Positions 9,152 to 20,413 of a stretch of DNA of 42,709 nucleotides are shown here, piece by piece. Within the stretch, counting starts at the first letter, position 1, and each line of letters opens with the position of its first letter. Source of the DNA: an uncultured SAR86 cluster bacterium. Its GTDB lineage: Bacteria; Pseudomonadota; Gammaproteobacteria; Magnimaribacterales; D2472. Both the position numbers and the translations under genes were made by a program. Location: positions 1-42,709 of the forward strand of contig CABZRR010000011.1 of the NCBI GenBank assembly GCA_902528215.1, in the 5' to 3' direction. The notes beneath the pieces were generated by a model, which saw nothing but the letters and a program-made list of their open reading frames with translations, was not told the origin of the DNA and ran no database searches.

Positions 9152-10059
9152 AAAAAATTACAGTTTTGTATGGCGGAAAATCCTCCGAGCGAAGTATATC
9201 TTTGGAAAGTGGCAAATATGTATTTCAATCAGTTAAGCATTTGGGCTATGAGGCTGAATTAATTGATTATCCAAGTGAGTTTTCACCTGAAAAATGTTTG
9301 CAAAGTGATTTTGTTTTTATAGCTCTTCACGGGCATGATGGGGAGTCAGGAGAGCTGCAAAGCTTCTTGCAACAAAGTAATATTCCATATACTGGAAGTG
9401 GTTATGAGGCTTGTAAAAATACTTGGAATAAAGATACCTTTAAAAAGATTTTAAGAGAAAATGGAATTCCGACCCCAAATTGGATTTCTGTTCCCTCTTT
9501 GGATAAATTTAAGGGCAATCTTAATGATTCAATTTTTGATCAATTCAGACCATTCAATGAAATTTTTTTAAAACCAACAGAAGATGGATCTAGTATAGAT
9601 GTTTTTAAATTATCAACTAATAATGATTTAAAAAAAGCCATTAGCGATAGCTTAGATTCGAAAAGACAATTTATATTTGAAGAAAGTATAGATTATAAAG
9701 AACTCACCGTCCCTATTCTTAACGGAAAATGTTTACCCCCAGTAGAGATAATAACTAAAGAATCTTTCTATAATTTCAATGCAAAGTATGTTAACGAGGA
9801 TACTGAGCTTATTGAATTTATACTTTCTGACAAAAAGAAAATTGAGCTTGAGCAGATTTGTTTAAAAACACTCAAAATAGTCAAAGCTAGCGGTTGGTTA
9901 AGAGTTGACCTTATGCAAGACAGTAATCAAAACTTTTATGTTCTTGAGGTCAATACAGTTCCTGGGATGACATCTCACAGTTTATTTCCTAAATCAGCAG
10001 AATCAATTGGGTTATCATATGATGAGCTTGTTAATGAAATTATTAATGCTGAAATTTAG
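9142..10059 (+). CDS. ddl: D-alanine--D-alanine ligase
   Basis: ATP-grasp enzyme that makes the D-Ala-D-Ala dipeptide used by MurF. It has 305 aa, close to E. coli DdlB (306). The N-terminal KSSERSISLESG and the LHGHDGESGELQSFL region correspond to the substrate loop. IPYTGSG, FLKPTEDGSSIDV, and the metal-binding segment WLRVDLMQ with VLEVNTVPGMT are in order. The start is GTG at 9142, inside the last codons of murC; no closer ATG fits the conserved N-terminus. D-Ala would come from Alr (14474) in this same window. Confidence 0.95.
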   Translation: MAIEKITVLYGGKSSERSISLESGKYVFQSVKHLGYEAELIDYPSEFSPEKCLQSDFVFIALHGHDGESGELQSFLQQSNIPYTGSGYEACKNTWNKDTFKKILRENGIPTPNWISVPSLDKFKGNLNDSIFDQFRPFNEIFLKPTEDGSSIDVFKLSTNNDLKKAISDSLDSKRQFIFEESIDYKELTVPILNGKCLPPVEIITKESFYNFNAKYVNEDTELIEFILSDKKKIELEQICLKTLKIVKASGWLRVDLMQDSNQNFYVLEVNTVPGMTSHSLFPKSAESIGLSYDELVNEIINAEI

Positions 10060-10681
10060 GTTTTTATTAATTTTTCTTACAGCCAACATTATTCTTGGTT
10101 GCTCAGATATTTCAAACCAAAAGACAATTATATTTTTTGAAAATCCTCAATTTTTAGAGCAAGAGGAGAACTTGGTAATAGCTCTAGGGGATATAAATTC
10201 ACATAAAAACCTTTATAAATTTTTAAATAATCAAAACTGGATCAATTCTTTCTTGATTAAGAAAAATCTTTTTAAACCTTTAGAAATATTCATTGAGTCA
10301 AAGGAGCCTAAATATATTTGGCAAGAAAAGTTTTATTTAGATAAAAATTTAAGTAAATTTTTATATTTTAAAGAGCATCCAGATTTATTACATCTTAACA
10401 CACCAATTGAATTAGTTGCTGAATGGTTAAAAGTTGAAAAGCAGTTTTATGAAGTAACTGAAGCCTTTAATTTAAAAATTTCTTCTGTTAGTTACACTGA
10501 AGCAGAAGGTTGGTATTTTAAAACCAGAAATAATTTACGAATCAATATGGGTTCTGATCTCTCAAGTAAGATTTTCGAAAAGCTTTCACTAGCCTTAAAA
10601 TATATTTTCGAAAAAAACTTAACTCCGAGTATTATTGATTTAAGATACAAAGATGGAGCAGCTTTAAATTATGGGAAATAA
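10034..10681 (+). CDS. ftsQ: Divisome protein FtsQ, short, with a lipobox-like N-terminus
   Basis: Bitopic division protein expected to link FtsB/FtsL to the rest of the divisome. Sequence conservation is low; the call rests on the position between ddl and ftsA, one N-terminal hydrophobic segment, and the C-terminal SIIDLRYKDGAALNYGK, which matches the FtsQ VDLRY ending. It has about 215 aa against 276 in E. coli. ATG 10034 and ATG 10046 are both possible starts; both lie inside ddl. There is almost no cytoplasmic N-terminus, and the hydrophobic stretch ends in NIILGCSD, which resembles a lipoprotein signal (Cys23 counted from 10034). Whether it is cleaved cannot be told from the sequence. 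The stop overlaps ftsA by 11 bases. Confidence 0.8.
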   Translation: MKLLMLKFRFLLIFLTANIILGCSDISNQKTIIFFENPQFLEQEENLVIALGDINSHKNLYKFLNNQNWINSFLIKKNLFKPLEIFIESKEPKYIWQEKFYLDKNLSKFLYFKEHPDLLHLNTPIELVAEWLKVEKQFYEVTEAFNLKISSVSYTEAEGWYFKTRNNLRINMGSDLSSKIFEKLSLALKYIFEKNLTPSIIDLRYKDGAALNYGK

Positions 10682-11900
10682 TGGAATTAAAGATCCAGAC
10701 TATGTTGTCGGATTAGATATTGGTACTTCAAAAGTTGTATGCATTATTGGTAAGTATGTTGACCAGCAAGCTATCGAGGTTGTTTCGATGGGGTCTTACC
10801 CATCTAGTGGATTGAAAAAAGGCGTTGTCGTTAATATTGACGCGACTACAGATGCAATTCAAAAATCTTTAGACCAAGCTCAAGCATCATTTGATGGAAA
10901 AATTAAGAATATATATGTTGGAATTGCAGGGAATCATATTCGAAGCTTAAATTCGCATGGGATTGTGGGAATCAAAGATAAAGAAGTTGAGGCCAGTGAC
11001 ATAGATAGGGTTATCGAAGCGGCTCAAGCAGTAGCGATACCATCTGATCAAAGAGTCCTTCATGTTCTTCCTCAAGAGTATGTTATTGATAATCAAGACT
11101 CTATAAGAGAGCCTTTGGGTATGTCTGGAGTAAGATTGGAATCACATGTTCATTTAGTGACTTGCGCAAATAACGCCATACAAAACATAGAAAAATGTGT
11201 TAAACGCTGTGGAATTGGGGTTGATGGATTTGTTTTAGAGCAATTAGCTAGCTCATATTCAGTTCTTTCAGAGGATGAAAAAGAGCTAGGTGTTTGTATA
11301 GTAGATATTGGTGGAGGTACAACAGATATAGCTGTATTTAATTCAGGCTCTATATCATTTACTGGAGTGATACCTATAGCAGGCGATCAAGTTACAAGTG
11401 ATATAGCTGTTGCCCTGAGAACGCCAACTGCTCAAGCAGAAGATATCAAGCAGAAGTATGGTTGTGCTGCAGCCGAACTTACTCAAGATGGAGAAACATT
11501 GGAAGTAATGAGAGTTGGAGGAAGGCCACCTGAAGATTTATCAAGAAGATCTTTGGCAGAAATTATTGAGCCTAGGTATGTTGAGCTATTTGATTTAGTA
11601 AAAGCAGAAATTAAACGTAATGGATTTGAAAGTAAAATCCCTGCAGGAATAGTTCTTACGGGAGGAACTTCAAAAATGGAAGGAGCTGTTGCACTAGCTG
11701 AGTCTATTTTTCAAACAAGCGTAAGATTAGGAATTCCAGAGAAATTCAATGGAATGGAGTCTGTTCTTAAAAACCCAATTTATGCAACTGCTTTAGGCTT
11801 AATATCATTTGGTTTTGATCAAATTAAACAGGGATATACTTTAGAGAACAATAAAACATTTTTGGATAGAGCTTTTGGCTTCTTAAGAAATAATTATTGA
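10671..11900 (+). CDS. ftsA: Cell division ATPase FtsA
   Basis: Actin-like protein that ties the FtsZ ring to the membrane and recruits later division proteins. It has 409 aa (E. coli 420). Visible are YVVGLDIGTSKVVCIIG (phosphate 1), the IVDIGGGTTDIAVF phosphate 2 loop, and VLTGGTSKMEGA (adenosine motif). A C-terminal amphipathic tail, FLDRAFGFLRNNY, fits the membrane-targeting helix. The ATG lies within the ftsQ end. In most proteobacteria ftsZ follows at once; here an intergenic gap with a promoter and rpsF comes next, so this is the last gene of the dcw transcript. Confidence 0.97.
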   Translation: MGNNGIKDPDYVVGLDIGTSKVVCIIGKYVDQQAIEVVSMGSYPSSGLKKGVVVNIDATTDAIQKSLDQAQASFDGKIKNIYVGIAGNHIRSLNSHGIVGIKDKEVEASDIDRVIEAAQAVAIPSDQRVLHVLPQEYVIDNQDSIREPLGMSGVRLESHVHLVTCANNAIQNIEKCVKRCGIGVDGFVLEQLASSYSVLSEDEKELGVCIVDIGGGTTDIAVFNSGSISFTGVIPIAGDQVTSDIAVALRTPTAQAEDIKQKYGCAAAELTQDGETLEVMRVGGRPPEDLSRRSLAEIIEPRYVELFDLVKAEIKRNGFESKIPAGIVLTGGTSKMEGAVALAESIFQTSVRLGIPEKFNGMESVLKNPIYATALGLISFGFDQIKQGYTLENNKTFLDRAFGFLRNNY

Positions 11901-11925
11901 TTGCTGGATGCATTTAGCTTAGAAT
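11897..11925 (+). promoter_or_regulatory. Putative sigma-70 promoter of the rpsF operon
   Basis: TTGATT (11897-11902) and TAGAAT (11920-11925) are separated by 17 bases, close to the sigma-70 consensus. The pair sits at the ftsA stop in a 79-base gap, one of the few real gaps in this region. A start near 11932 would leave a short leader containing an AAGGA ribosome binding site just ahead of the rpsF ATG. Confidence 0.45.
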
Positions 11926-11979
11926 TTTCATTCCTTGGTTTTTTGATAATCAAAAAATCTTTTAATCCATAAGGAAAAC

Positions 11980-12426
11980 ATGAATTATTACGAACTTACC
12001 TTAATACTTAATCCTGACTTATCTACTAAATTTGATTCATTTCAAACCAAGTTTGAGAAAACTTTAACTAACGCAGATTTTAAAATAAATAAGCTTGAAA
12101 ATATTGGTCGCAGACAGCTTGCGTACAGCATTTTAAATCATAATAAAGGCCATTATGCTATCTACCAAATTGAAGGCCCATCTGGGGCGGCTGTAGAGCT
12201 TGAGTCTAAACTAAAATATGATACATCTGTAATTCGTCATCTTTTATTAAAAGTAAATACACCATCTCTTGAGGATTCATTATTACTTACAGAATCAAAA
12301 GAGTTGAAAAAAAGTTCCCAAGATGATGAAAAAAATCAAGTAAAATTAAAATCTAATTCAGAGAAAAAAATGGATGAAGCTTTTGATGACGAACTTTCTT
12401 CTGAAAAATCTAAAGACGGTGAATAA
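11980..12426 (+). CDS. rpsF: 30S ribosomal protein S6 (bS6)
   Basis: Small-subunit platform protein that pairs with S18. The first 100 residues match bS6: [26 protein letters not shown] and the typical ending HLLLKV. A low-complexity tail rich in Asp, Glu, Lys and Ser follows (about residues 105-148), similar in kind to the glutamate-modified tail of E. coli S6 but longer. The ribosome binding site AAGGA stands 5 bases before the ATG. First gene of rpsF-rpsR-rplI; priB, which sits between rpsF and rpsR in enterics, is absent here. Confidence 0.96.
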   Translation: MNYYELTLILNPDLSTKFDSFQTKFEKTLTNADFKINKLENIGRRQLAYSILNHNKGHYAIYQIEGPSGAAVELESKLKYDTSVIRHLLLKVNTPSLEDSLLLTESKELKKSSQDDEKNQVKLKSNSEKKMDEAFDDELSSEKSKDGE

Positions 12427-12428
12427 TA

Positions 12429-12620
12429 ATGACACAATCAAATAGCAAAAATTTTAATTATAAAAACATTGAGCTCTTGAAAAAATATTTAACTGAGACT
12501 GGAAAAATTATCCCTGCGAGAGTTTCTAACATTAGTGCAGCAGAGCAAAGAAAACTAACAAAAGCTATTAAGATTGCTCGTTTTTTAGCTTTACTTCCTT
12601 ACACAGATTCTCATAGATAA
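12429..12620 (+). CDS. rpsR: 30S ribosomal protein S18 (bS18), N-terminally short
   Basis: Platform protein that binds S6 and 16S rRNA. The core [22 protein letters not shown] and the ending [18 protein letters not shown] match bS18. It has 63 aa; the E. coli protein has 75. The usual basic N-terminus (FRRRKFC in E. coli), which contacts rRNA and carries the Cys, is missing and replaced by MTQSNSKNF. An in-frame TGA at 12420-12422 lies 6 bases upstream of the ATG, so no longer start is possible in this frame. Two bases separate it from the rpsF stop, and rplI follows after 3. Confidence 0.93.
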   Translation: MTQSNSKNFNYKNIELLKKYLTETGKIIPARVSNISAAEQRKLTKAIKIARFLALLPYTDSHR

Positions 12621-12623
12621 ATT

Positions 12624-13070
12624 ATGAAAATTATACTTACAGACAAAATCCAAAAATTAGGTGAAATTGGAGATGTGGTTGAAGTGAGCTCTGGATATGC
12701 CAGAAACTTTTTAATTCCAAAAAAGAAAGCTATGTTTGCATCTGAAGAGAACCTTAAGTATGTTGAGAGCAAAAAGTCTGAGCTGGCTTCTGCATCAGCA
12801 GACGAAATGGCTAATGCTCAAGGCAAAGCAGATGCAGTCTCTGGAATTAAAGTTGAAATAAAGGTTCCAGTTACTGACGAGGGAGCATTATATGGATCTG
12901 TTGGAACAAGAGAAATTTCAGAAGCTTTTAGTGCAATTGAACAAATAGTTGACAAAAGTGCAGTTCAATTACCCGATGGGCCATTAAAGGAGCTGGGAGA
13001 TTACTCAATCACACTTTTATTTCATCCTGAGGTTTCATGTATTGTTGAAGTATCAGTTCAGCCAGAATAG
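12624..13070 (+). CDS. rplI: 50S ribosomal protein L9 (bL9)
   Basis: Large-subunit protein bound near the L1 stalk, with an N-terminal RNA-binding domain, a long connecting helix and a C-terminal domain. It has 148 aa (E. coli 149). The N-terminal signature KIQKLGEIGDVVEVSSGYARNFLIPKKKA is split only by normal variation, and EGALYGSVGTREI marks the C-terminal domain. It ends the ribosomal part of the operon; dnaB follows after 36 bases, the usual gammaproteobacterial order. Confidence 0.97.
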   Translation: MKIILTDKIQKLGEIGDVVEVSSGYARNFLIPKKKAMFASEENLKYVESKKSELASASADEMANAQGKADAVSGIKVEIKVPVTDEGALYGSVGTREISEAFSAIEQIVDKSAVQLPDGPLKELGDYSITLLFHPEVSCIVEVSVQPE

Positions 13071-13084
13071 TTGTTATCTTAATA

Positions 13085-13104
13085 ATATGATGCAAAAATC
13101 ATAT
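13085..13104. repeat. Perfect inverted repeat just before dnaB
   Basis: ATATGAT (13085-13091) and ATCATAT (13098-13104) form a perfect 7-bp stem with a 6-base loop GCAAAA, ending 2 bases before the dnaB ATG (13107). It occupies the place where a ribosome binding site would lie, and no Shine-Dalgarno sequence is seen. It could modulate dnaB initiation, be an operator, or be chance in AT-rich DNA. Confidence 0.4.
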
Positions 13105-13106
13105 TT

Positions 13107-14477
13107 ATGCCTAGTAATTCAATAGAAAATACAGAACAAGTAAGAGATCTTGAAAGAGCTATTCTCGGCGGTTTGATGCTTGAAACTGAGCGTTATGATG
13201 CTGTAAGTGAAATTATTGAATTTTCAGATTTCGAAGGCCAAGATCATCAAAATATTTTTCAATCAATGGGAGAACTCGTTAATTCAAATAAGCCATTAGA
13301 TCCCCTAACAGTATCTGACAGACTGGATAGTAAAAATCTTCTTACAAGAGCAGGAGGAAAAAATTATTTAATAGATCTTGCTTCCTCAACTCCGTCAGCT
13401 GCGAATTTAGAAGCTTATGCAGGGCTAATTAGGCAAAAATCAATTTCAAGAAGATTAATGAAGATTAATTCAGAAATTTCTGAGCTAATAATAAATCCTC
13501 AAGGCAAAGATGCAGAAGAGTTACTTGACGAGGCTGAAACAAAAATCTTTTCACTTAATGATGAGGCAAGCAGAAAATCTACTGATATTCAAAAATTAGA
13601 TCAATTAATCCCTCAATCAATTGAAAGAATGAATGAAATTGCTAAGAGTGGATCATCTTTGTTGGGATCTTCAACAGGATACAAAGATTTAGATATCAAA
13701 TTACAAGGGCTTCAAAATGGAGATTTAATTATTGTTGCTGCAAGACCAAGTATGGGTAAAACAGCACTTAGCATGAATATTGCTGAAAATTTTCTTGTTA
13801 GCAGAGACATTTCAGGCGGCGTATTGATTTTTAGCCTTGAGATGCCAGCTGAGTCTTTAACCACAAGGTTGCTTGCAAGTAATGCAAAAATTGATCAGCA
13901 AAAAGTAAGGTCTGCTTCTATGAATCAAGATGAGTTAAAGAAATTTATGGAATCTTCCTCAAAACTTAAAGATTTACCGCTATACATTGATGACAGCTCA
14001 TTGCTTTCACCAATGGAGCTAAGAGCTAGGGCAAGAAGAATTAATAGGCAGGATCCAAATGGCTTATCTTTAATAGTAGTGGATTATTTGCAATTAATGC
14101 AAATACCAACATCTCAAGAAAACAGAGTGAACCAGATTTCTGAAATCTCAAGATCACTAAAGATGCTCGCTAAGGAATTGAAAGTACCTGTTGTTGCATT
14201 ATCTCAGTTAAATCGAGCGGTAGAGCAAAGACCTAATAAAAGACCTATTATGGCTGATTTAAGAGATTCAGGCGCAATTGAGCAAGATGCTGATGTAATT
14301 TTATTTATCTACAGAGATGAGGTTTACAATGAGGATTCTGAAGAAGGTAACAAAGCTGAAATCATTATTGGCAAACAGAGAAATGGACCTATTGGAAAAG
14401 TTAATCTTACTTTCTTGAAAGAATATACTAGATTTGAAGACTTTGCAGTTGACAGTTTTTACGACTCTATACAATGA
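13107..14477 (+). CDS. dnaB: Replicative DNA helicase DnaB
   Basis: Hexameric 5'-3' helicase of the replisome. It has 456 aa (E. coli 471). The N-terminal domain starts ERAILGGLMLE. The RecA-like C-terminal domain has Walker A AARPSMGKTAL, FSLEMPAESL, Walker B LIVVDYLQLM, and the ALSQLNRAVEQRPNKRP and DLRDSGAIEQDAD segments. IIIGKQRNGPIG is near the end. No intein is present at the usual insertion points. The stop overlaps the alr start (ATGA), a common gammaproteobacterial arrangement. Confidence 0.97.
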   Translation: MPSNSIENTEQVRDLERAILGGLMLETERYDAVSEIIEFSDFEGQDHQNIFQSMGELVNSNKPLDPLTVSDRLDSKNLLTRAGGKNYLIDLASSTPSAANLEAYAGLIRQKSISRRLMKINSEISELIINPQGKDAEELLDEAETKIFSLNDEASRKSTDIQKLDQLIPQSIERMNEIAKSGSSLLGSSTGYKDLDIKLQGLQNGDLIIVAARPSMGKTALSMNIAENFLVSRDISGGVLIFSLEMPAESLTTRLLASNAKIDQQKVRSASMNQDELKKFMESSSKLKDLPLYIDDSSLLSPMELRARARRINRQDPNGLSLIVVDYLQLMQIPTSQENRVNQISEISRSLKMLAKELKVPVVALSQLNRAVEQRPNKRPIMADLRDSGAIEQDADVILFIYRDEVYNEDSEEGNKAEIIIGKQRNGPIGKVNLTFLKEYTRFEDFAVDSFYDSIQ

Positions 14478-15523
14478 TTGAACCAAATTCTGAGCTCATA
14501 ATTGACTTTGAGCTAGTTAGAAAAAATATTCAAGAAATTAAAAAAAGATTACCCAAAGATTGTAATTTTATGGGAGTCATAAAAAGTGATGCATATGGTC
14601 ATGATCTCAAAATAGCAACTAATGCAATCAAGGATGTTGTTGATGGCTTTGGAGTAGTAAGGGTAGATGAAGCATTGGTGATAAGAGAAAACTCCTTTAA
14701 ACCAATTTTAGCTATGCAGGGTGTTTATTCAACTGATGCATATAACTTATTGAAGCAGAATGATATATGGTCCGTAATACACTCAACTTTACAATTGCCA
14801 TTAGCTAAGCAATATAAAGATAATCTAATTTTTTGGATCAAACTAAATACCGGAATGAATAGATTGGGCATCAAATTAAATGAGCTCAATCAGTTCGAAT
14901 CATTTTTTACAGATCAGAATGTTTTAATGACTCATTTAGCATGTGCTGATAATCCGAGTGATGAGTTAAATAAGATACAACTTAAAAATTTTGAAAATTC
15001 GTTGAGTCAAGCAACAAATGAAATGAAAAGAAGTGTGTTGAACTCGGCTGGAGTATTCAATTTTCCAGAATATTCCTATGATTGGGTAAGGGTTGGAATT
15101 GCCATGTATGGGGGGCTTGACTTACCAAATCTAAAAACCGCAATGAAATTTAGAAGTCAAATTATTTCAATCCAATCATTGGATACTGGACAAAGAATAG
15201 GCTATGGAGGAAGAGTAAAAACAAAAAAACCATCAAAAATTGGCATTGTCTACTGTGGATATGCTGATGGATTTCCTCAAACTGCGCAAGATGGGACTTC
15301 TGTAATTGTGAATGATCGGCTTACTGAAATTATTGGAAGAGTAAGTATGGATCTTATATCTGTAGATGTTTCAGAAATTCCTGACTGTAAAATTGGTGAT
15401 TGGTGCGAATTATGGTCTTCTGATTTACCAATTAGTGAAAATGCAAAAAAAAATAATTTGATTTCTTATGAACTTATGACGAAAATGAGCAATAGAGTTA
15501 AAAGACAATATTTAAATATATGA
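14474..15523 (+). CDS. alr: Alanine racemase
   Basis: PLP enzyme that interconverts L- and D-Ala and so feeds Ddl. It has 349 aa (E. coli 359). The PLP lysine lies in MGVIKSDAYGHD (usual form VVKANAYGHG), followed by WIKLNTGMNRLGI, DWVRVGIAMYGG, IGYGG, the catalytic tyrosine segment YCGYADGFPQ and GRVSMDLISVDVS. It overlaps both neighbours by 4 bases (ATGA). The domain order of an N-terminal barrel and C-terminal beta domain is complete. Confidence 0.95.
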   Translation: MIEPNSELIIDFELVRKNIQEIKKRLPKDCNFMGVIKSDAYGHDLKIATNAIKDVVDGFGVVRVDEALVIRENSFKPILAMQGVYSTDAYNLLKQNDIWSVIHSTLQLPLAKQYKDNLIFWIKLNTGMNRLGIKLNELNQFESFFTDQNVLMTHLACADNPSDELNKIQLKNFENSLSQATNEMKRSVLNSAGVFNFPEYSYDWVRVGIAMYGGLDLPNLKTAMKFRSQIISIQSLDTGQRIGYGGRVKTKKPSKIGIVYCGYADGFPQTAQDGTSVIVNDRLTEIIGRVSMDLISVDVSEIPDCKIGDWCELWSSDLPISENAKKNNLISYELMTKMSNRVKRQYLNI

Positions 15524-16599
15524 AAATTAATTACCTAGACAATAATCCAAGAGAAATTAAATTAGAAGAGGATCTACCACCATACATGAATGAGGGAGTT
15601 GCTGACGATATTGCTGAAATTTTTAGCACACCATTATCAGGTGCATATAATTGGGATTACACAATACAAGATAACAGAATAAAAAAACTCTATGAACTTG
15701 GAAAAGAGCTTAATTGGAATGTAGAGCTAGACATAGATTGGAGCAGACCATTAAATAAAATTACTGAGCCAACCCCGATTTTTTGGGATGAATATGAGCC
15801 TTATACAAAACTTTCTGATAAGAAAAAAGTAGATTTTTTAAACCATAGAATTGCTTGGAGTCAAAGTCAGTTTCTACATGGAGAACAAGGAGCTCTTTTA
15901 GTGGCTTCTCAGCTAACTTCATGTGCTCCAACTTATAATGCGAAACTTTATGCTGCATCTCAAACTTTTGATGAGGCCAGACATGTTGAAGCATTTAACA
16001 AATACATTCAAACAAGAACAAAGATGATGTATCCGATTGGAAATGCATTAAAGTCAATACTCGATAAGATTCTTACCGATCCAAGATGGGATTTAAAATT
16101 TATTGGTATGCAGATAATAATTGAGGGTTTGGCGCTAGCTGCTTTTCAAGCATCAAGAGAGCTTACACATGATCCAGTTTTGCGAGATATGCTTGGTTTG
16201 ATAATAAGAGATGAAGCAAGGCATGTTACTTTTGGAATCAATTATCTTGAAGAGTTTGTTGATACTTTAAGTGAAGAAGAAAAAGAAGATAGGGCTCAAT
16301 TTGCTTATGAGGCCTGTTGGCTAAGTCGTGAAAGGCTGTTATCAACAGACGTATATGAACATTTTGGTTGGGACGTTGAAGACGCAAGACAATTTCAATT
16401 AGGAACAGATATCAACATACATTTCCAAAAGCTACTTTTTCAGAGAGTCATGCCAAATTTGAGAAGAATTGGTTTACTAAGAGATTCTGTTAAGGATAAG
16501 TTTGAAGATCTCGGAATTTTAGAATTTGCGTCATCAAAAAGTGACGCCGAAATTGACTGGGCTGATTTATCAAGACCTCTATTTGAAGAAACTGCCTAA
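15520..16599 (+). CDS. Ferritin-like di-iron protein, R2/AurF-like, function unknown
   Basis: 359 aa, no signal peptide, no membrane segment. It carries a clear four-helix di-iron carboxylate site: Glu122 (FLHGEQ), Glu152 and His155 (DEARH), Glu202 (IEGLAL), and Glu232 and His235 (DEARH). The spacing E-x29-E-x2-H occurs twice, the pattern of ribonucleotide reductase beta subunits and of AurF-type N-oxygenases. I see no clear radical-tyrosine context, and no nrdA lies nearby, so a class I RNR subunit is not favoured. It starts inside the alr stop (ATGA) and is followed by a 60-base gap, so it is co-transcribed with dnaB and alr. The fold and metal site are sure; the substrate is unknown. Confidence 0.78.
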   Translation: MKINYLDNNPREIKLEEDLPPYMNEGVADDIAEIFSTPLSGAYNWDYTIQDNRIKKLYELGKELNWNVELDIDWSRPLNKITEPTPIFWDEYEPYTKLSDKKKVDFLNHRIAWSQSQFLHGEQGALLVASQLTSCAPTYNAKLYAASQTFDEARHVEAFNKYIQTRTKMMYPIGNALKSILDKILTDPRWDLKFIGMQIIIEGLALAAFQASRELTHDPVLRDMLGLIIRDEARHVTFGINYLEEFVDTLSEEEKEDRAQFAYEACWLSRERLLSTDVYEHFGWDVEDARQFQLGTDINIHFQKLLFQRVMPNLRRIGLLRDSVKDKFEDLGILEFASSKSDAEIDWADLSRPLFEETA

Positions 16600-16653
16600 G
16601 TTAGTATTTATTACCTTCATAATCTGATATTCTGTATTCCCATCATAAAGTAA

Positions 16654-19123
<2,470 letters not shown>

Positions 19124-19124
<1 letters not shown>

Positions 19125-20413
19125 TGTCAATTATTAGTTCTATCCAAGCTATTCAAGTTTTTGATTCAAGAGGAACACCCACTGTCTCTTGCAAGGTAGA
19201 ACTTGAAAACGGTCTAAACGCAATCTCAATGGTGCCAAGTGGGGCATCAACTGGCTCTCGTGAGGCTTTGGAATTAAGGGATGAGGCAGAATCATTTATG
19301 GGCAAAGGCGTCTTTAAAGCAGTTACAAATATTCAAGAAATAATTGCTCCAGCACTTGTAGGTAATGATGTTAGAAATCAACAAGAAATTGATGAAAAAA
19401 TGATTTTGCTTGATGGAACTAGCTCAAAATCCAAGTTGGGCGCAAATGCTATTTTAGGAGTCTCCCTTGCAGTTCTGAACTTAGGAGCAAAAACACTTGG
19501 TCTCCCCCTTTTTCATTACATTAATCAAGTTTTTAAGAATATAAATGGTGAAAATCTTGTAATGCAAATGCCTGTGCCAATGCTAAATATAATTAATGGC
19601 GGGCAACATGCTGATAATAACATTGATATTCAAGAATTTATGATAATGCCAATCGGAGCTAGCAATTTTTCTCAGGCAATGCAGTGGTCAACAGAAATAT
19701 ATGCAAATTTAAAGAATCTTCTTCAAACTAGAGGTCTGAGTACCAGCGTTGGAGATGAGGGAGGGTTCGCACCAAATCTTTCTTCCAATACAGAAGCAAT
19801 AGAATTAATTATTGCCGCAATTCAAAAAAATAATTTAGTGGAAGGCAAAGATGTTGGAATTGCTCTGGATTGCGCAGCTTCAGAATTTTATGACAATGGA
19901 ATATATAATCTCAAGGGAGAGTCAAAAAAGTTAAATTCAATTGAATTCACTCAGTATCTTGAAGAATTAACAAACAAATACCCCATTTTATCAATTGAGG
20001 ATGGTATGGATGAGAATGATTTTAAAGGATGGAATCACCTTACCGATGTTCTAGGGAAAAAGTGTCAGTTAGTTGGAGATGACCTATTTGTAACAAATAC
20101 CTTCGAGCTCCAAAGAGGCATAGAGGAATCTCTAGCAAACTCAATTTTGATAAAATTTAATCAAATTGGAACAATCACTGAAACTATGAAGACTATACAT
20201 CTTGGAAATCAATATGGGTTTAAGTCAATTATTTCTCATCGATCAGGAGAGACTGAAGACAGTTCTATTGCAGATCTTAGTGTTGGTCTTGGTTCGGGTC
20301 AAATCAAGACAGGTGCGCCTTGCAGGTCTGACAGAGTGGCGAAATATAATAGATTATTGTGGATCGAGGCACAGCAATCTGATTTAAATTTTGCAAAAAA
20401 TGTCATTGGTTAA
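19124..20413 (+). CDS. eno: Enolase
   Basis: Glycolytic enzyme interconverting 2-phosphoglycerate and PEP, and in other gammaproteobacteria also part of the RNA degradosome. It has 429 aa (E. coli 432). It has the DSRGTPTVSCKVE start, GASTGSREALELRD, MPVPMLNIINGGQHADNN, SVGDEGGFAPNL, SIEDGMDENDF, the catalytic lysine in ILIKFNQIGT and ISHRSGETEDS. PEP is the substrate for KdsA encoded just upstream. The end overlaps ftsB. Confidence 0.97.

Noticed and set aside
15520-16599. NrdB (class I ribonucleotide reductase beta)
   Set aside because: Metal ligand spacing is similar, but there is no nrdA beside it and no clear radical-transfer context; called di-iron ferritin-like instead.
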